A stretch of DNA of 6,659 bases from Chloroflexota bacterium (GCA_023406965.1 JAEXTI010000327.1:1-6659), one strand, 5' to 3'. Shown: positions 1 to 6,617, counted from the first letter of the stretch. Made by a program: numbers and translations. Notes: a model not told the origin generated them from the sequence alone.

Positions 1-1149
1 CTGGATATGCCCGGGGTCAGCTATATCGGTAATATCCTGGTCGGCGAGCATGGTGATCTGAGTCTGTTCGACTTGCGCGAGATGGGCTTTCAGGCCATCC
101 TGGCTGCGGTGGGGGCACAGGGTACCAAATGGCTGGGGTTGCCCGGCGAAGAGTTGGAAGGTGTGTACCATGCCAAGGATGTGGTTTACCACTACAATGG
201 TTTGCCGCCTCATAGCAAACATTCTTTCATCACCGGGCGGCGCGCAGCGGTCATTGGCATGGGCAATGTGATGATGGACATCTCCCGCTGGCTGTTGGAA
301 GCGCGCGGTGTGGATGAGGTGGTGGCAATGGGCCGCCGCGGTCCAGCGGAGGTTAAGTTTGATCGCAAGGAGCTAGAAACCATTGCCTCTTACCTGGACC
401 TTCCAGCTTTACATGCGGAACTCGAGCGCATCACGCCCTTGATCCACCCCTTGGGGCAGGACCCGGCGGCATTGAAAGAGCAGGTCAACGCCGCGTTGGC
501 CAAAGCCGCTCCGGTAACTGCCCAAGGCAAGCTGAGGCTGGAGTTTCTGTCTTCTCCCACCCGCATGGTGGGCGATGAGCAGGGGCGGGTGTGTGCCTTG
601 GAGCTGGAAGATACCATGCTGGTGGTTAAGAATGGGGATGAGACCACTGCTGTGGGTCTGGGCACGTATCGCCAGGTGGAAGTGGATACGGTCATTTTTG
701 CCATTGGTGACCAGGTGGATAGTGACTTCGGCCTGCCGGTAAAAGGCACCGAGTTTGTCAAAACCGACCATCCCCGTTACCCAATTGATGGAAACAGTTT
801 TGAGGTATGCGACCCCCAGTGCAAGCAGATTGTCCCGGACGTGTTTGTGGCGGGTTGGGCGCGCAAAACCTCCAGCGGGCTGGTGGGTGTGGCTCGCCGC
901 GACGGAATCAACGCGGCCCGCGCCATGCAGCAGTATCTGGAAACGTTGCCGCCTTGCCAGTTCTGCGAAGAAGCCGCGCTGGAGTGGCTAGCCCGGCTGG
1001 GCAAGCCGTTGGTCACCCGCGGCGACCTGGCCCGCCTGGAGCAAGTTGAACACGACCGCGCAGTTGCTGAGGGCGAGGTGTTTTTTAAGTTTGACAACAA
1101 CGAGGAAATGCTCCAGGCAATGGGCTTGATTCAAAGCCTGCCTGGATAG
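1..1149 (+). CDS. FAD/NADPH-dependent ferredoxin reductase-like oxidoreductase (adrenodoxin reductase/FprA type), N-terminus missing
   Basis: The reading frame is open from the first base, so the gene starts left of the window; the Met at 7-9 is probably internal. What remains is 382 codons. Counting from the first codon, the segment around 32-50 (LAAVGAQGTKWLGLPGEEL) matches the end of the FAD domain of adrenodoxin reductase/GltD-type flavoproteins. VIGMGNVMMD near 84-93 is the NADPH-binding GxGxxxxD stretch, followed by GRRGPAEVKFDRKEL at about 111-125, which strongly resembles mycobacterial FprA. FAIGDQ near 233 and VAGWARKTSSGLVGVARRDG at 283-302 form the returning FAD-binding segment. 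The family moves electrons between NADPH and ferredoxin or a similar iron-sulfur protein in the cytoplasm. The first FAD-binding GxGxxG, about 80-100 residues, lies outside the window. After the FAD segment there is an extra tail of about 70 residues with a CxxC pair (319 and 322). The glutamate synthase small subunit is a less likely alternative. The physiological partner is unknown. Confidence 0.85.
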   Translation: MDMPGVSYIGNILVGEHGDLSLFDLREMGFQAILAAVGAQGTKWLGLPGEELEGVYHAKDVVYHYNGLPPHSKHSFITGRRAAVIGMGNVMMDISRWLLEARGVDEVVAMGRRGPAEVKFDRKELETIASYLDLPALHAELERITPLIHPLGQDPAALKEQVNAALAKAAPVTAQGKLRLEFLSSPTRMVGDEQGRVCALELEDTMLVVKNGDETTAVGLGTYRQVEVDTVIFAIGDQVDSDFGLPVKGTEFVKTDHPRYPIDGNSFEVCDPQCKQIVPDVFVAGWARKTSSGLVGVARRDGINAARAMQQYLETLPPCQFCEEAALEWLARLGKPLVTRGDLARLEQVEHDRAVAEGEVFFKFDNNEEMLQAMGLIQSLPG

Positions 1150-1151
1150 GT

Positions 1152-1949
1152 TTAAACCAGCGTCTTCATCCAGCGGATCATCAGATCGGCCAATTGCTCC
1201 TCACGTCCGGTGTAAACGTGATCGGCCCCTTCCACCACCTCTACCATCATCCCGGCGGGTGGTTCGTGCAGCAGCTTGGCCACAATACACCAATCCAATT
1301 CCTGTGAGCCGCAAGCCGCCAGCACCGGCACGCTGATTTTCGGCAGGTTTTCCAACACGTTGTCACCGGTGATATTCGTATGCTCGGCGATCATTCCCGC
1401 GCTCATCAGGAACGGCCATTTGTTGCTGGCATAAATTGTTTCGGCTTTACCCTGTTTTGCCTCACGCTTCGCCCGTTTGATCCAAGCCTCCGGGTTCCTG
1501 GCCCCAAACTGTGGTGCGAAGAAGGCCGGCACGTTGTTGATTCCGCCTGCCGGTGAGAGGACTCCCAGGCCCGCCACGCGCGGGTCGACGGTTTGTGTCA
1601 TGTAATAAGCCACCTTGGTGCCGCCCTTGCTGTGCCCAAATAAGGCGATGCGTTCAAACCCTCGCGCCTGGGCGAAATCTAAAGCGGCCTGAATATCGGG
1701 AATGCAGCCCGCAAAGGACTCGGTAGCCGCGCCCAAAATGCCGTACCCGCGGTTGTTCGCCACCACGGTCGCGAATCCGGCCTGCGCCAGCATCTGCGGG
1801 ACCGAGCCTTCAATCTCACCAACAAAGGACCCGGTCATGCCGTGGACCATGACTGCCGCCAGGGGCTGGGGGTTCTTTTCCGCCGGGTAGAATGCACCAA
1901 AATGGCTGAGACCGTCTGAGGTTTGCAGCTTGATGAGTTCAGCGAGCAT
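1152..1949 (-). CDS. Alpha/beta hydrolase (serine hydrolase fold)
   Basis: A 265-residue soluble protein with alpha/beta-hydrolase landmarks. VHGMTGS at 35-41 is the HG oxyanion-hole strand-loop. NNRGYG at 65-70 corresponds to the N/D-RGxG turn of S33-like hydrolases. FGHSKGG at 104-110 is the nucleophile elbow with Ser107. GADHVYTG at 241-248 supplies the catalytic His244, and the acid is probably Glu217 or Asp219 in GSQELDW. A cap-like insertion rich in Lys/Arg lies around 150-180. The family hydrolyses esters, amides or thioesters; the substrate cannot be read from sequence. There is no signal peptide, so it is probably cytoplasmic. The ATG at 1947-1949 is preceded by a good ribosome-binding site (AAGGAA, 1955-1960, five-base spacing), which supports this start. 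It is the last gene of the apparent operon 3645-1152, 47 bases after the membrane protein, and its stop lies two bases from the stop of the convergent flavoprotein gene. Confidence 0.85.
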   Translation of the reverse strand: MLAELIKLQTSDGLSHFGAFYPAEKNPQPLAAVMVHGMTGSFVGEIEGSVPQMLAQAGFATVVANNRGYGILGAATESFAGCIPDIQAALDFAQARGFERIALFGHSKGGTKVAYYMTQTVDPRVAGLGVLSPAGGINNVPAFFAPQFGARNPEAWIKRAKREAKQGKAETIYASNKWPFLMSAGMIAEHTNITGDNVLENLPKISVPVLAACGSQELDWCIVAKLLHEPPAGMMVEVVEGADHVYTGREEQLADLMIRWMKTLV

Positions 1950-1996
1950 AGGGTTTCCTTATCGAGAGGGAGAAACGGGATTTTTGGAAATAAACG

Positions 1997-2509
1997 TTAC
2001 AGTTTGGGTTCGTGATCGGTCGTGCCGGACGAGGGATTCTGGAAGGGCAGCAGCAGCAGGAAACCAATGGCAATGAAGGCCTGCCCAATCTGCACGCCGC
2101 GGGCTTGCCATTCTCCAAAATAGGGCACACCGGTCAGCGGGTGGCTGCCCATGCCAAACACATCTGCCATCCCGGCAAACACAGCAATCACATAGCCGGT
2201 AGCGACCATACGTTGGCCGATGTCGGCAGCGATGCTGGTAGGATGGCCCTGCCACAAGGCCTTCAGGCTGGTGTAACCACCCAGGCAGATGATGGCCAGG
2301 CCGACCAGAAAAACCGCAATTTGCACAAAGCCAATCACCGGGCTGCGATCCAGGCCGAACATGCTGGGCTGCGCGCCGATGAGAAAGACAATTAACCCGA
2401 TCAGGGTGATGACCATCCCGGTGCGGGCGCGTTTACGCCACGCATTCCGCGGGCGAGTGTTACTTTCGATATTGGGAAGCGGGGATGGTACGGATGGGAC
2501 TACGGTCAT
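1997..2509 (-). CDS. Small four-helix integral membrane protein, family not recognised
   Basis: A 170-residue protein that I do not recognise. Residues 1-30 are hydrophilic and end in a basic cluster (RPRNAWRKRAR), which would favour a cytoplasmic N-terminus by the positive-inside rule. Four hydrophobic segments follow at about 31-50, 57-77, 99-119 and 137-155, then a short polar tail. The loop between helices 3 and 4 contains MGSHPLTGVPYFGEWQ, the most distinctive stretch for a family search. No catalytic or ligand-binding motif is evident. The ATG (2507-2509) overlaps the dipeptidase stop as ATGA. The best SD-like sequence (AGGA) sits about 15 bases upstream, so translation may be coupled to the upstream gene. 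An in-frame Met at residue 32 would delete the basic head and is less likely. The position between a dipeptidase and a hydrolase suggests a linked role, but none can be assigned. Confidence 0.8.
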   Translation of the reverse strand: MTVVPSVPSPLPNIESNTRPRNAWRKRARTGMVITLIGLIVFLIGAQPSMFGLDRSPVIGFVQIAVFLVGLAIICLGGYTSLKALWQGHPTSIAADIGQRMVATGYVIAVFAGMADVFGMGSHPLTGVPYFGEWQARGVQIGQAFIAIGFLLLLPFQNPSSGTTDHEPKL

Positions 2510-3645
2510 GCCGGGGGCAGGTTCCTTTCGAGCGCGGCGCGCCAGTTTTCACCCAGGATCAAACCAATCTCGCTTTCATTATAGCCCGAAGCGGCCAGCC
2601 GGGGAGCCAGTTTTTGGAAATCGGCAATGGAATTTAATTCTACGGCTGCATGAGGCCAACCCCAGCCCCCGTCAAAATCACTGCCCAGCCCCACGTGGTG
2701 GGCGTCGCCGGCAATCTGGCAAATATGGTCGATGTGGGCCACGATGTGGTCAAAGGTGGTCAGAGCGGCTGCGTCCTGTGAGGTCCATCCCGGGCGCAGG
2801 AACTTGCCAAAGGGCAAAATACCGATGACGGCCTCCCGCTCGACCAGGCGACGAATGCACAGGTCGGAGAGGTGGCGCTCATCTTCGGGGCGTTTGAGTA
2901 GTGCGCGAGCATTGGCGTGCGTGGCGACGATGTTGCCCTCATAGGCGTCGACGGCTTGCAGCACGGCCTTCTCGCTCATGTGCGAGACGTCCAGGGTCAT
3001 TCCCAACCCGGCCATCACCTCCAGCAGTTCCAGTCCTTCGCGGGTGAATCCACCCGGCTCCATGTTGCTGCCACAAAAACGGCTGCCCGACCACACCGGC
3101 CCGACGATGCGCACGCCGGCTTCCCACCAGCGTTCGATCTGTTTGGGTTCCTTCAGACCGCCCGCGCCTTCCATGAGCAGTACCAGCCCCACCGGGTGCG
3201 TGACGCGCCGGGCAAGCTCCTGTCCTTCGGGCGCGGGTGGAGGTAGTTCGGCGGGCTCGGCCATCCAGGGGGCCAGCGTGTCGGCCAATTCGGCGCGGTT
3301 GGTCACCAGTCGAAAGTGGTCGGGGTGATCGCCCGTCAGCCTGCGGTAGTAATCCAATTGGCCCTGCCAGAGCGTTTCGGCCTGGCGCGCATCGCGGTAG
3401 ACCTGCGTTTCCCAGGACCCGCCGCCCGAGCCTTGCGGGGCGATGAACAGGGTGGCGCAGATGAGTGCCACCTGCCCGCGTTGAAATTCGGGCCAACCCA
3501 GCATGGTGTGCCCGTTACGCTCAACAATGGGGGTGTTGTTCTCCAGGCGGCGCGTTTCGGTTGCCGAAAGGAGATAATCGCGCCCGAAGCTGAGCGCGTT
3601 ATAAGCCATGTCCTGATGTGCGTCGATGATCCAGTAAGGAGGCAT
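2506..3645 (-). CDS. Membrane dipeptidase family (peptidase M19, renal dipeptidase-like)
   Basis: A 379-residue zinc dipeptidase of the amidohydrolase (TIM-barrel) superfamily. All expected metal ligands of the renal dipeptidase family are visible: His10 and Asp12 in DAHQD, the bridging Glu159 in LLMEG, His222 in DVSHMS, His243 in VATHAN, and the late-barrel Asp323 in GLGSDFDGG. The C-terminal GENW near 365-368 matches the usual family ending. The length fits bacterial M19 enzymes, which hydrolyse dipeptides, often with relaxed stereochemistry. No signal peptide or lipid anchor is seen, so despite the family name it should be cytoplasmic. I chose the ATG at 3643-3645. The frame extends to a GTG at 3679-3681, but that codon lies inside the S1 terminator stem and would add a non-homologous leader. 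No Shine-Dalgarno sequence precedes the ATG. It is the first gene of an apparent operon; its stop overlaps the next start by four bases. Confidence 0.9.
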   Translation of the reverse strand: MPPYWIIDAHQDMAYNALSFGRDYLLSATETRRLENNTPIVERNGHTMLGWPEFQRGQVALICATLFIAPQGSGGGSWETQVYRDARQAETLWQGQLDYYRRLTGDHPDHFRLVTNRAELADTLAPWMAEPAELPPPAPEGQELARRVTHPVGLVLLMEGAGGLKEPKQIERWWEAGVRIVGPVWSGSRFCGSNMEPGGFTREGLELLEVMAGLGMTLDVSHMSEKAVLQAVDAYEGNIVATHANARALLKRPEDERHLSDLCIRRLVEREAVIGILPFGKFLRPGWTSQDAAALTTFDHIVAHIDHICQIAGDAHHVGLGSDFDGGWGWPHAAVELNSIADFQKLAPRLAASGYNESEIGLILGENWRAALERNLPPA

Positions 3646-3660
3646 TTTGGTCAAGGGGGT

Positions 3661-3698
3661 TAAGAAAAGAAAAGAGCGCACCAGCCGGTGCGCTCTTT
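3661..3698 (-). terminator. Intrinsic terminator of the S1 gene
   Basis: A perfect 12-bp stem (3671-3682 pairs with 3687-3698) closes a four-base loop (3683-3686). It begins 13 bases past the S1 stop codon. On the minus strand the stem is followed by a T-rich run (TCTTTTCTTA, 3670-3661), the classic rho-independent layout. The plus-strand side is also fairly T-rich, but no plus-strand gene ends here. The T-run ends about 15 bases before the dipeptidase ATG. Confidence 0.9.
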
Positions 3699-3711
3699 AT
3701 TTCTTTGTTGA

Positions 3712-4938
3712 CTAAGCGGCCGGCTCGTCGTCGGTCAGATCGTCCATGACCTGCTCGAGCGACTGCCAGTCCAGGTCGGCGTAGGCCTGAGAGTCTACGC
3801 GGCGCAGGCTGAGGCCGATGCGGTGGTTGGCCGGGTCGATCTTGATGATACGCAGGGTGACGGTATCGCCTTCCTTGAGAACTTCCTTGGGATGGTCGAT
3901 GCGTTTTTCGCTGATCTCAGAAATGTGGATCAACCCTTCCAGGTCCTTCTCCAGGCGGGCAAACGCGCCGAATTTGGTCAGGCGGGTGATGGTTGCTTCC
4001 ACCAGCATACCGATCTGGAAGCGTGTGGTGCGGTCCACCCAGGGATCGTCCTGCAGTTGGCGAATGGACAGGCCGATGCGTTTCTTGTCGCGATCGATGC
4101 TGATGACCTTGACCTTGACATCCTGTCCAACCTTGAGCACTTCGCTGGGATGGTTGATACGGTCCCAGGAGATTTCGGAAAGGTGCACCAAGCCGTCGGC
4201 TCCGTTGATGTTAACGAAAGCGCCGAACTCTGCCAGGCTGGTAACGCGCCCGTTGCGCACTTCGCCTTCCTTCAGCTCTTCGATCACGCGTTCCTTGAGG
4301 GTCTCGCGAGTTTCGGTGCTGGCGGCGCGCTCAGAAAGGATCAAGCGGCGGCGTTCGCGATCGACTTCAATGACACACACGTCGATCTCTTCGCCAACCA
4401 TCTTGCTCCAGCGCTGTTCGGGGGTCTCGCCGCTCATCCCCGCGCGGCGGGAAAGGCTAATTTGCGAGGCGGGAACAAATCCCCGCAGACCCTCGACGGG
4501 CACGATCAATCCGCCCTTGTTGTATCCAACGATCTTGCTGTGGCAAGAGTCTTTGGAGGCCAGCATTTCTTCGATCTTCTGCCAGCTCACTTCTTCGCGG
4601 GCGCGGGTATAGGAGAGCACCAGGTTTCCGTTCGAGTCTTCCGGGTTGATCACGTATACCGGGATCTCCTGGTTGACTTGCAACGCGGCCAGTTCTTCGG
4701 ACGGAATCGCTTCGAGCTCGCGCCCGCTGATTACACCTTCGGATTTGGTGCCCACGCTAACCAAAATTTGGTTGGGGCTGATGCTTGCTACAACGCCGGT
4801 CCGAATTTCACCCTGTAGGGGGAAATCCAATCCCAGGCCTTCCTTCTCTAGCAAGGATGCCATGTTGTGGTTGTCGGCATTATTTTCAGGGTTTTCGGCC
4901 GTCATTCCCTGCTCGAGTTGGGCGTCGTTCTGATCCAT
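3712..4938 (-). CDS. rpsA: Ribosomal protein S1 homologue with four S1 RNA-binding domains
   Basis: A 408-residue protein made of four S1 (OB-fold) RNA-binding repeats at about 43-112, 130-203, 224-294 and 309-381. Repeats 3 and 4 are the most canonical, with the EFGAFV/KFGAFA core, GLVHLSEIS/GLIHISEIS and a closing RIGLS. Repeats 1 and 2 are more divergent, as is usual for the ribosome-binding end of S1. The N-terminus is acidic and polar (1-40), and an acidic tail (386-408) ends in DDLTDDEPAA. E. coli S1 has six repeats; four-repeat forms are common outside Proteobacteria. S1 helps the 30S subunit bind and unfold mRNA leaders. The start is the ATG at 4936-4938, with GGAGA (4951-4955) upstream at a rather long 12-base spacing. 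A more upstream in-frame ATG at 4975-4977 overlaps the promoter -10 box and cannot be on the transcript. It is monocistronic as far as can be seen, between its own promoter and terminator. A general S1-repeat regulator is the alternative to a true ribosomal S1. Confidence 0.88.
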   Translation of the reverse strand: MDQNDAQLEQGMTAENPENNADNHNMASLLEKEGLGLDFPLQGEIRTGVVASISPNQILVSVGTKSEGVISGRELEAIPSEELAALQVNQEIPVYVINPEDSNGNLVLSYTRAREEVSWQKIEEMLASKDSCHSKIVGYNKGGLIVPVEGLRGFVPASQISLSRRAGMSGETPEQRWSKMVGEEIDVCVIEVDRERRRLILSERAASTETRETLKERVIEELKEGEVRNGRVTSLAEFGAFVNINGADGLVHLSEISWDRINHPSEVLKVGQDVKVKVISIDRDKKRIGLSIRQLQDDPWVDRTTRFQIGMLVEATITRLTKFGAFARLEKDLEGLIHISEISEKRIDHPKEVLKEGDTVTLRIIKIDPANHRIGLSLRRVDSQAYADLDWQSLEQVMDDLTDDEPAA

Positions 4939-4975
4939 AACAGCTTCTTCTCTCCGGTGGTTAAGATTACTCCAC

Positions 4976-5004
4976 ATTATATATGTGAATCACTTTATTG
5001 ACAA
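4976..5004 (-). promoter_or_regulatory. Sigma70-type promoter of the S1 gene
   Basis: On the minus strand a TTGTCA -35 box (4999-5004) is separated by exactly 17 bases from a perfect TATAAT -10 box (4976-4981). The predicted transcription start is near 4969, giving a leader of about 30 bases before the ATG at 4938. The -10 box overlaps an upstream in-frame ATG, which settles the start of the S1 gene. Confidence 0.8.
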
Positions 5005-5085
5005 CCCTTGTTAAAACCGGCTCTTTGGGAGTTATTGTGGTAAGCGCCACGCCAATTCCTATTGAACCTTGAAGCCGGGTTGCTT

Positions 5086-6390
5086 TTACGCGCTGGCGCG
5101 CGGGTAAGGAAACAGGCTCTGGCTGTCCAGGCTGCACAGGTTTCCGGAGGATTGGCGAGCCTGGTCGCGGACCCGGTTGATGCCCGAGAAAAACTCGCGC
5201 ATCATCACCACCAGCATATAACGACCGGTGGGAGTCAGGGTAATGGCCTCGGCGTCGTCCTGATCAAAGGCGCCATTTAAACGGAAGAAGGCCAGTTCGA
5301 CGGGTAGAGCCAGTTCGATGGACATGCCGAAACGTTCTTTGAAGCGGGCCTTCTCGAGCCGCAGGCCGAACAGATCCTTCATCAGGTGATACCACATGGT
5401 CACGTGGCGGTTGAAGCGGTGCATGCCCGAGAGAGGGGCCAGGTGCGCGGCGATGCGCTGGCGGTAATCCTTTAATGAAAAAGTGTTCACCAGCAAGGTG
5501 CCGTCCAGATAGCTGAAAGAGCCCGAGCCGATGCCAACATAATCGTCATATTCAATGATGTATTCGTCGATCAGTCCGCCGCCGATACGCGAGAACGTCC
5601 AGGCGGTGGATAGCTCGAAGTGGCGGGAAAGCTCGCTGGCGATCAGGGCATAGTCGCTGGCCTCGTGGTCGTGGGTCACCTCGCCGACGGTGCGTTTGAG
5701 GGCCCGGTCGACGGAGGGCGAAGTCATCAGCGGGTAGAAGGTGGTTTGGTTTGCGCCTGATTCAATCACCATGCGAATGTCGTTGCGCAGCACCGCTTCG
5801 CTTTGACCAGGGAAGTTAAAGATCATGTCCACATTGAGCGAAGCGAACCCCCCGTTCATTGCCTTGAGACGCTCCAAAATGACCTCGCCCGAGCCGAAAC
5901 GCTCGTAGCGATTCACCTTGCGCAGCAGGTCGTCGTCAAAGCTCTGCACGCCCACCGACATGCGCTGGATGCGGCTGCCTAAAACATCCACCATCTCGGG
6001 GGTCAGGTGGTTGGGGTTGGTCTCGCAGGATACCTCGCGGATGCCAAACAGCGAACGGGCCAGGTCGATGGTTTGAGCCAGCTCATCGGGCAAAATGGTG
6101 GGCGTGCCACCCCCCACATACATGGACTCGAAATCGTAGCCCAGGCGCTTGACCATGCGCATTTCTTCGCGCAGGCTTTGGAAGTACGAGCGAGCGTTGG
6201 TCTCGTCAAAGGTATAGCGATTGAACGAGCAATAAGGGCAAAGCGTCTCGCAGAACGGGACGTGCGCGTAAAGCATATATTTCCGGCCAGGAATAGGGGC
6301 CGGAAGGGTGTTTTTGGTTGCGGGTTGAAGGTTGAGTTGGGATTTTGTGATGAGCCGCAGCCCGGCGGAAAAGAGACGTTCATTAACCAT
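5086..6390 (-). CDS. Radical SAM protein, HemN/HemW (coproporphyrinogen III oxidase-like) family
   Basis: A 434-residue protein. AHVPFCETLCPYCSF at 42-56 holds the CxxxCxxC [4Fe-4S]/SAM cluster ligands Cys47, Cys51 and Cys54. GGGTPTIL at 93-100 is the glycine-rich SAM-binding strand, followed by CETNPNHL (122-129), MSVGVQSF (144-151) and NVDMIFNFPGQ (186-196), the standard order of the HemN/HemW group. The C-terminal half contains GIGSGSFSY (286-294) and a HemN-like C-terminal domain. True HemN has a further Cys two residues after the third ligand (CxC); here it is Ser-Phe, closer to HemW (CxF). The protein could therefore be a heme chaperone-like or other tetrapyrrole-related radical SAM enzyme rather than the anaerobic oxidase. 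No other heme gene is in view. The first 35 residues are a non-catalytic N-terminal extension. The ATG lies about ten bases from a TATAAT box, so the mRNA should be almost leaderless, with no ribosome-binding site. No convincing terminator is seen between its stop and the S1 promoter. Confidence 0.85.
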   Translation of the reverse strand: MVNERLFSAGLRLITKSQLNLQPATKNTLPAPIPGRKYMLYAHVPFCETLCPYCSFNRYTFDETNARSYFQSLREEMRMVKRLGYDFESMYVGGGTPTILPDELAQTIDLARSLFGIREVSCETNPNHLTPEMVDVLGSRIQRMSVGVQSFDDDLLRKVNRYERFGSGEVILERLKAMNGGFASLNVDMIFNFPGQSEAVLRNDIRMVIESGANQTTFYPLMTSPSVDRALKRTVGEVTHDHEASDYALIASELSRHFELSTAWTFSRIGGGLIDEYIIEYDDYVGIGSGSFSYLDGTLLVNTFSLKDYRQRIAAHLAPLSGMHRFNRHVTMWYHLMKDLFGLRLEKARFKERFGMSIELALPVELAFFRLNGAFDQDDAEAITLTPTGRYMLVVMMREFFSGINRVRDQARQSSGNLCSLDSQSLFPYPRASA

Positions 6391-6399
6391 AATACACCG

Positions 6400-6428
6400 A
6401 TTATACGAGGTTTATCTCCATCTGGAAA
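6400..6428 (-). promoter_or_regulatory. Promoter of the radical SAM gene, giving a near-leaderless mRNA
   Basis: On the minus strand a perfect TATAAT (6400-6405) sits 17 bases from a weaker TTTCCA -35 box (6423-6428, four of six matches to TTGACA). Only nine bases separate the -10 box from the ATG at 6390, so transcription should begin about two to four bases before the start codon. This explains the missing Shine-Dalgarno sequence. The promoter lies wholly inside the left arm of the large palindrome. Confidence 0.65.
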
Positions 6429-6447
6429 CCCGCCGCCGGTAAAAACT

Positions 6448-6465
6448 CATTACAAATACATTACA
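6448..6465 (-). promoter_or_regulatory. Tandem TGTAATG half-sites upstream of the radical SAM promoter
   Basis: On the minus strand TGTAATG occurs twice (6459-6465 and 6448-6454) with an 11-base period, about one helical turn, ending 19 bases upstream of the -35 box. This spacing and position would suit an activator or regulator binding on one face of the DNA. No regulator is identified, and the repeat is short enough to be chance in AT-rich DNA. Confidence 0.35.
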
Positions 6466-6501
6466 TGGTTTTGCTCCGCCAGAGATGGAAAAAACCTGAA
6501 G

Positions 6502-6544
6502 ATGAGGTATCCGCGGGGCGCTTCGCGCCGGGCGGATACCTCAT
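6502..6544. repeat. GC-rich central hairpin of the palindrome
   Basis: The 13-base arms ATGAGGTATCCGC (6502-6514) and their complement (6532-6544) are perfect. After a two-base G-G mismatch they continue as five more GC pairs (6517-6521 with 6525-6529) around a TTC loop. A-rich sequence lies on the left (6489-6494) and T-rich on the right (6544-6547, 6552-6558). The element could act as a bidirectional terminator or insulator between divergent promoters, or simply be the core of a fold-back repeat. Confidence 0.6.
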
Positions 6545-6580
6545 TTTCAGATTTCTTTCATCTCTGGCGAAGCAAAACCA

Positions 6581-6598
6581 TGTAATGTATTTGTAATG
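6581..6598 (+). promoter_or_regulatory. Mirror copy of the tandem TGTAATG half-sites
   Basis: The right arm carries the same two TGTAATG motifs on the plus strand with the same 11-base period, 19 bases upstream of the mirrored -35 box. It exists because of the palindrome and is not independent support for the motif. Confidence 0.3.
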
Positions 6599-6617
6599 AG
6601 TTTTTACCGGCGGCGGG

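Noticed and set aside
1149..1158. Perfect ten-base palindrome GGTTTAAACC spanning the two convergent stop codons, considered as a terminator.
   Set aside because: It is too short and AT-rich to form a stable hairpin and lacks a T-run; both convergent genes have no visible terminator here.
2939..3496. Minus-strand open frame of 185 codons inside the dipeptidase gene.
   Set aside because: It is a different frame of the M19 gene, rich in Arg, Gly and Ala as expected of frame-shifted GC-rich DNA.
3646..3681. GTG at 3679-3681 as the dipeptidase start.
   Set aside because: It lies inside the stem of the S1 terminator, has no ribosome-binding site, and the extra 12 residues do not look like part of the M19 fold.
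3823..4818. Long plus-strand open frame opposite the S1 gene.
   Set aside because: It is a shadow of the S1 coding sequence on the other strand; it resembles no protein and has no promoter or ribosome-binding site.
4939..4977. Upstream ATG at 4975-4977 as the start of the S1 gene, adding 13 residues (MWSNLNHRREEAV).
   Set aside because: This codon overlaps the TATAAT -10 box of the S1 promoter, and the later ATG at 4938 has its own Shine-Dalgarno sequence.
5005..5085. Weak hairpin GTGG/CCAC near 5037-5050 as a terminator for the radical SAM gene.
   Set aside because: Only four pairs form and no T-run follows on the minus strand.
6007..6585. Plus-strand open frame running from the radical SAM gene into the palindrome.
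   Set aside because: Most of it is antisense to a well-supported gene, and its end crosses the hairpin core; there is no initiation signal.
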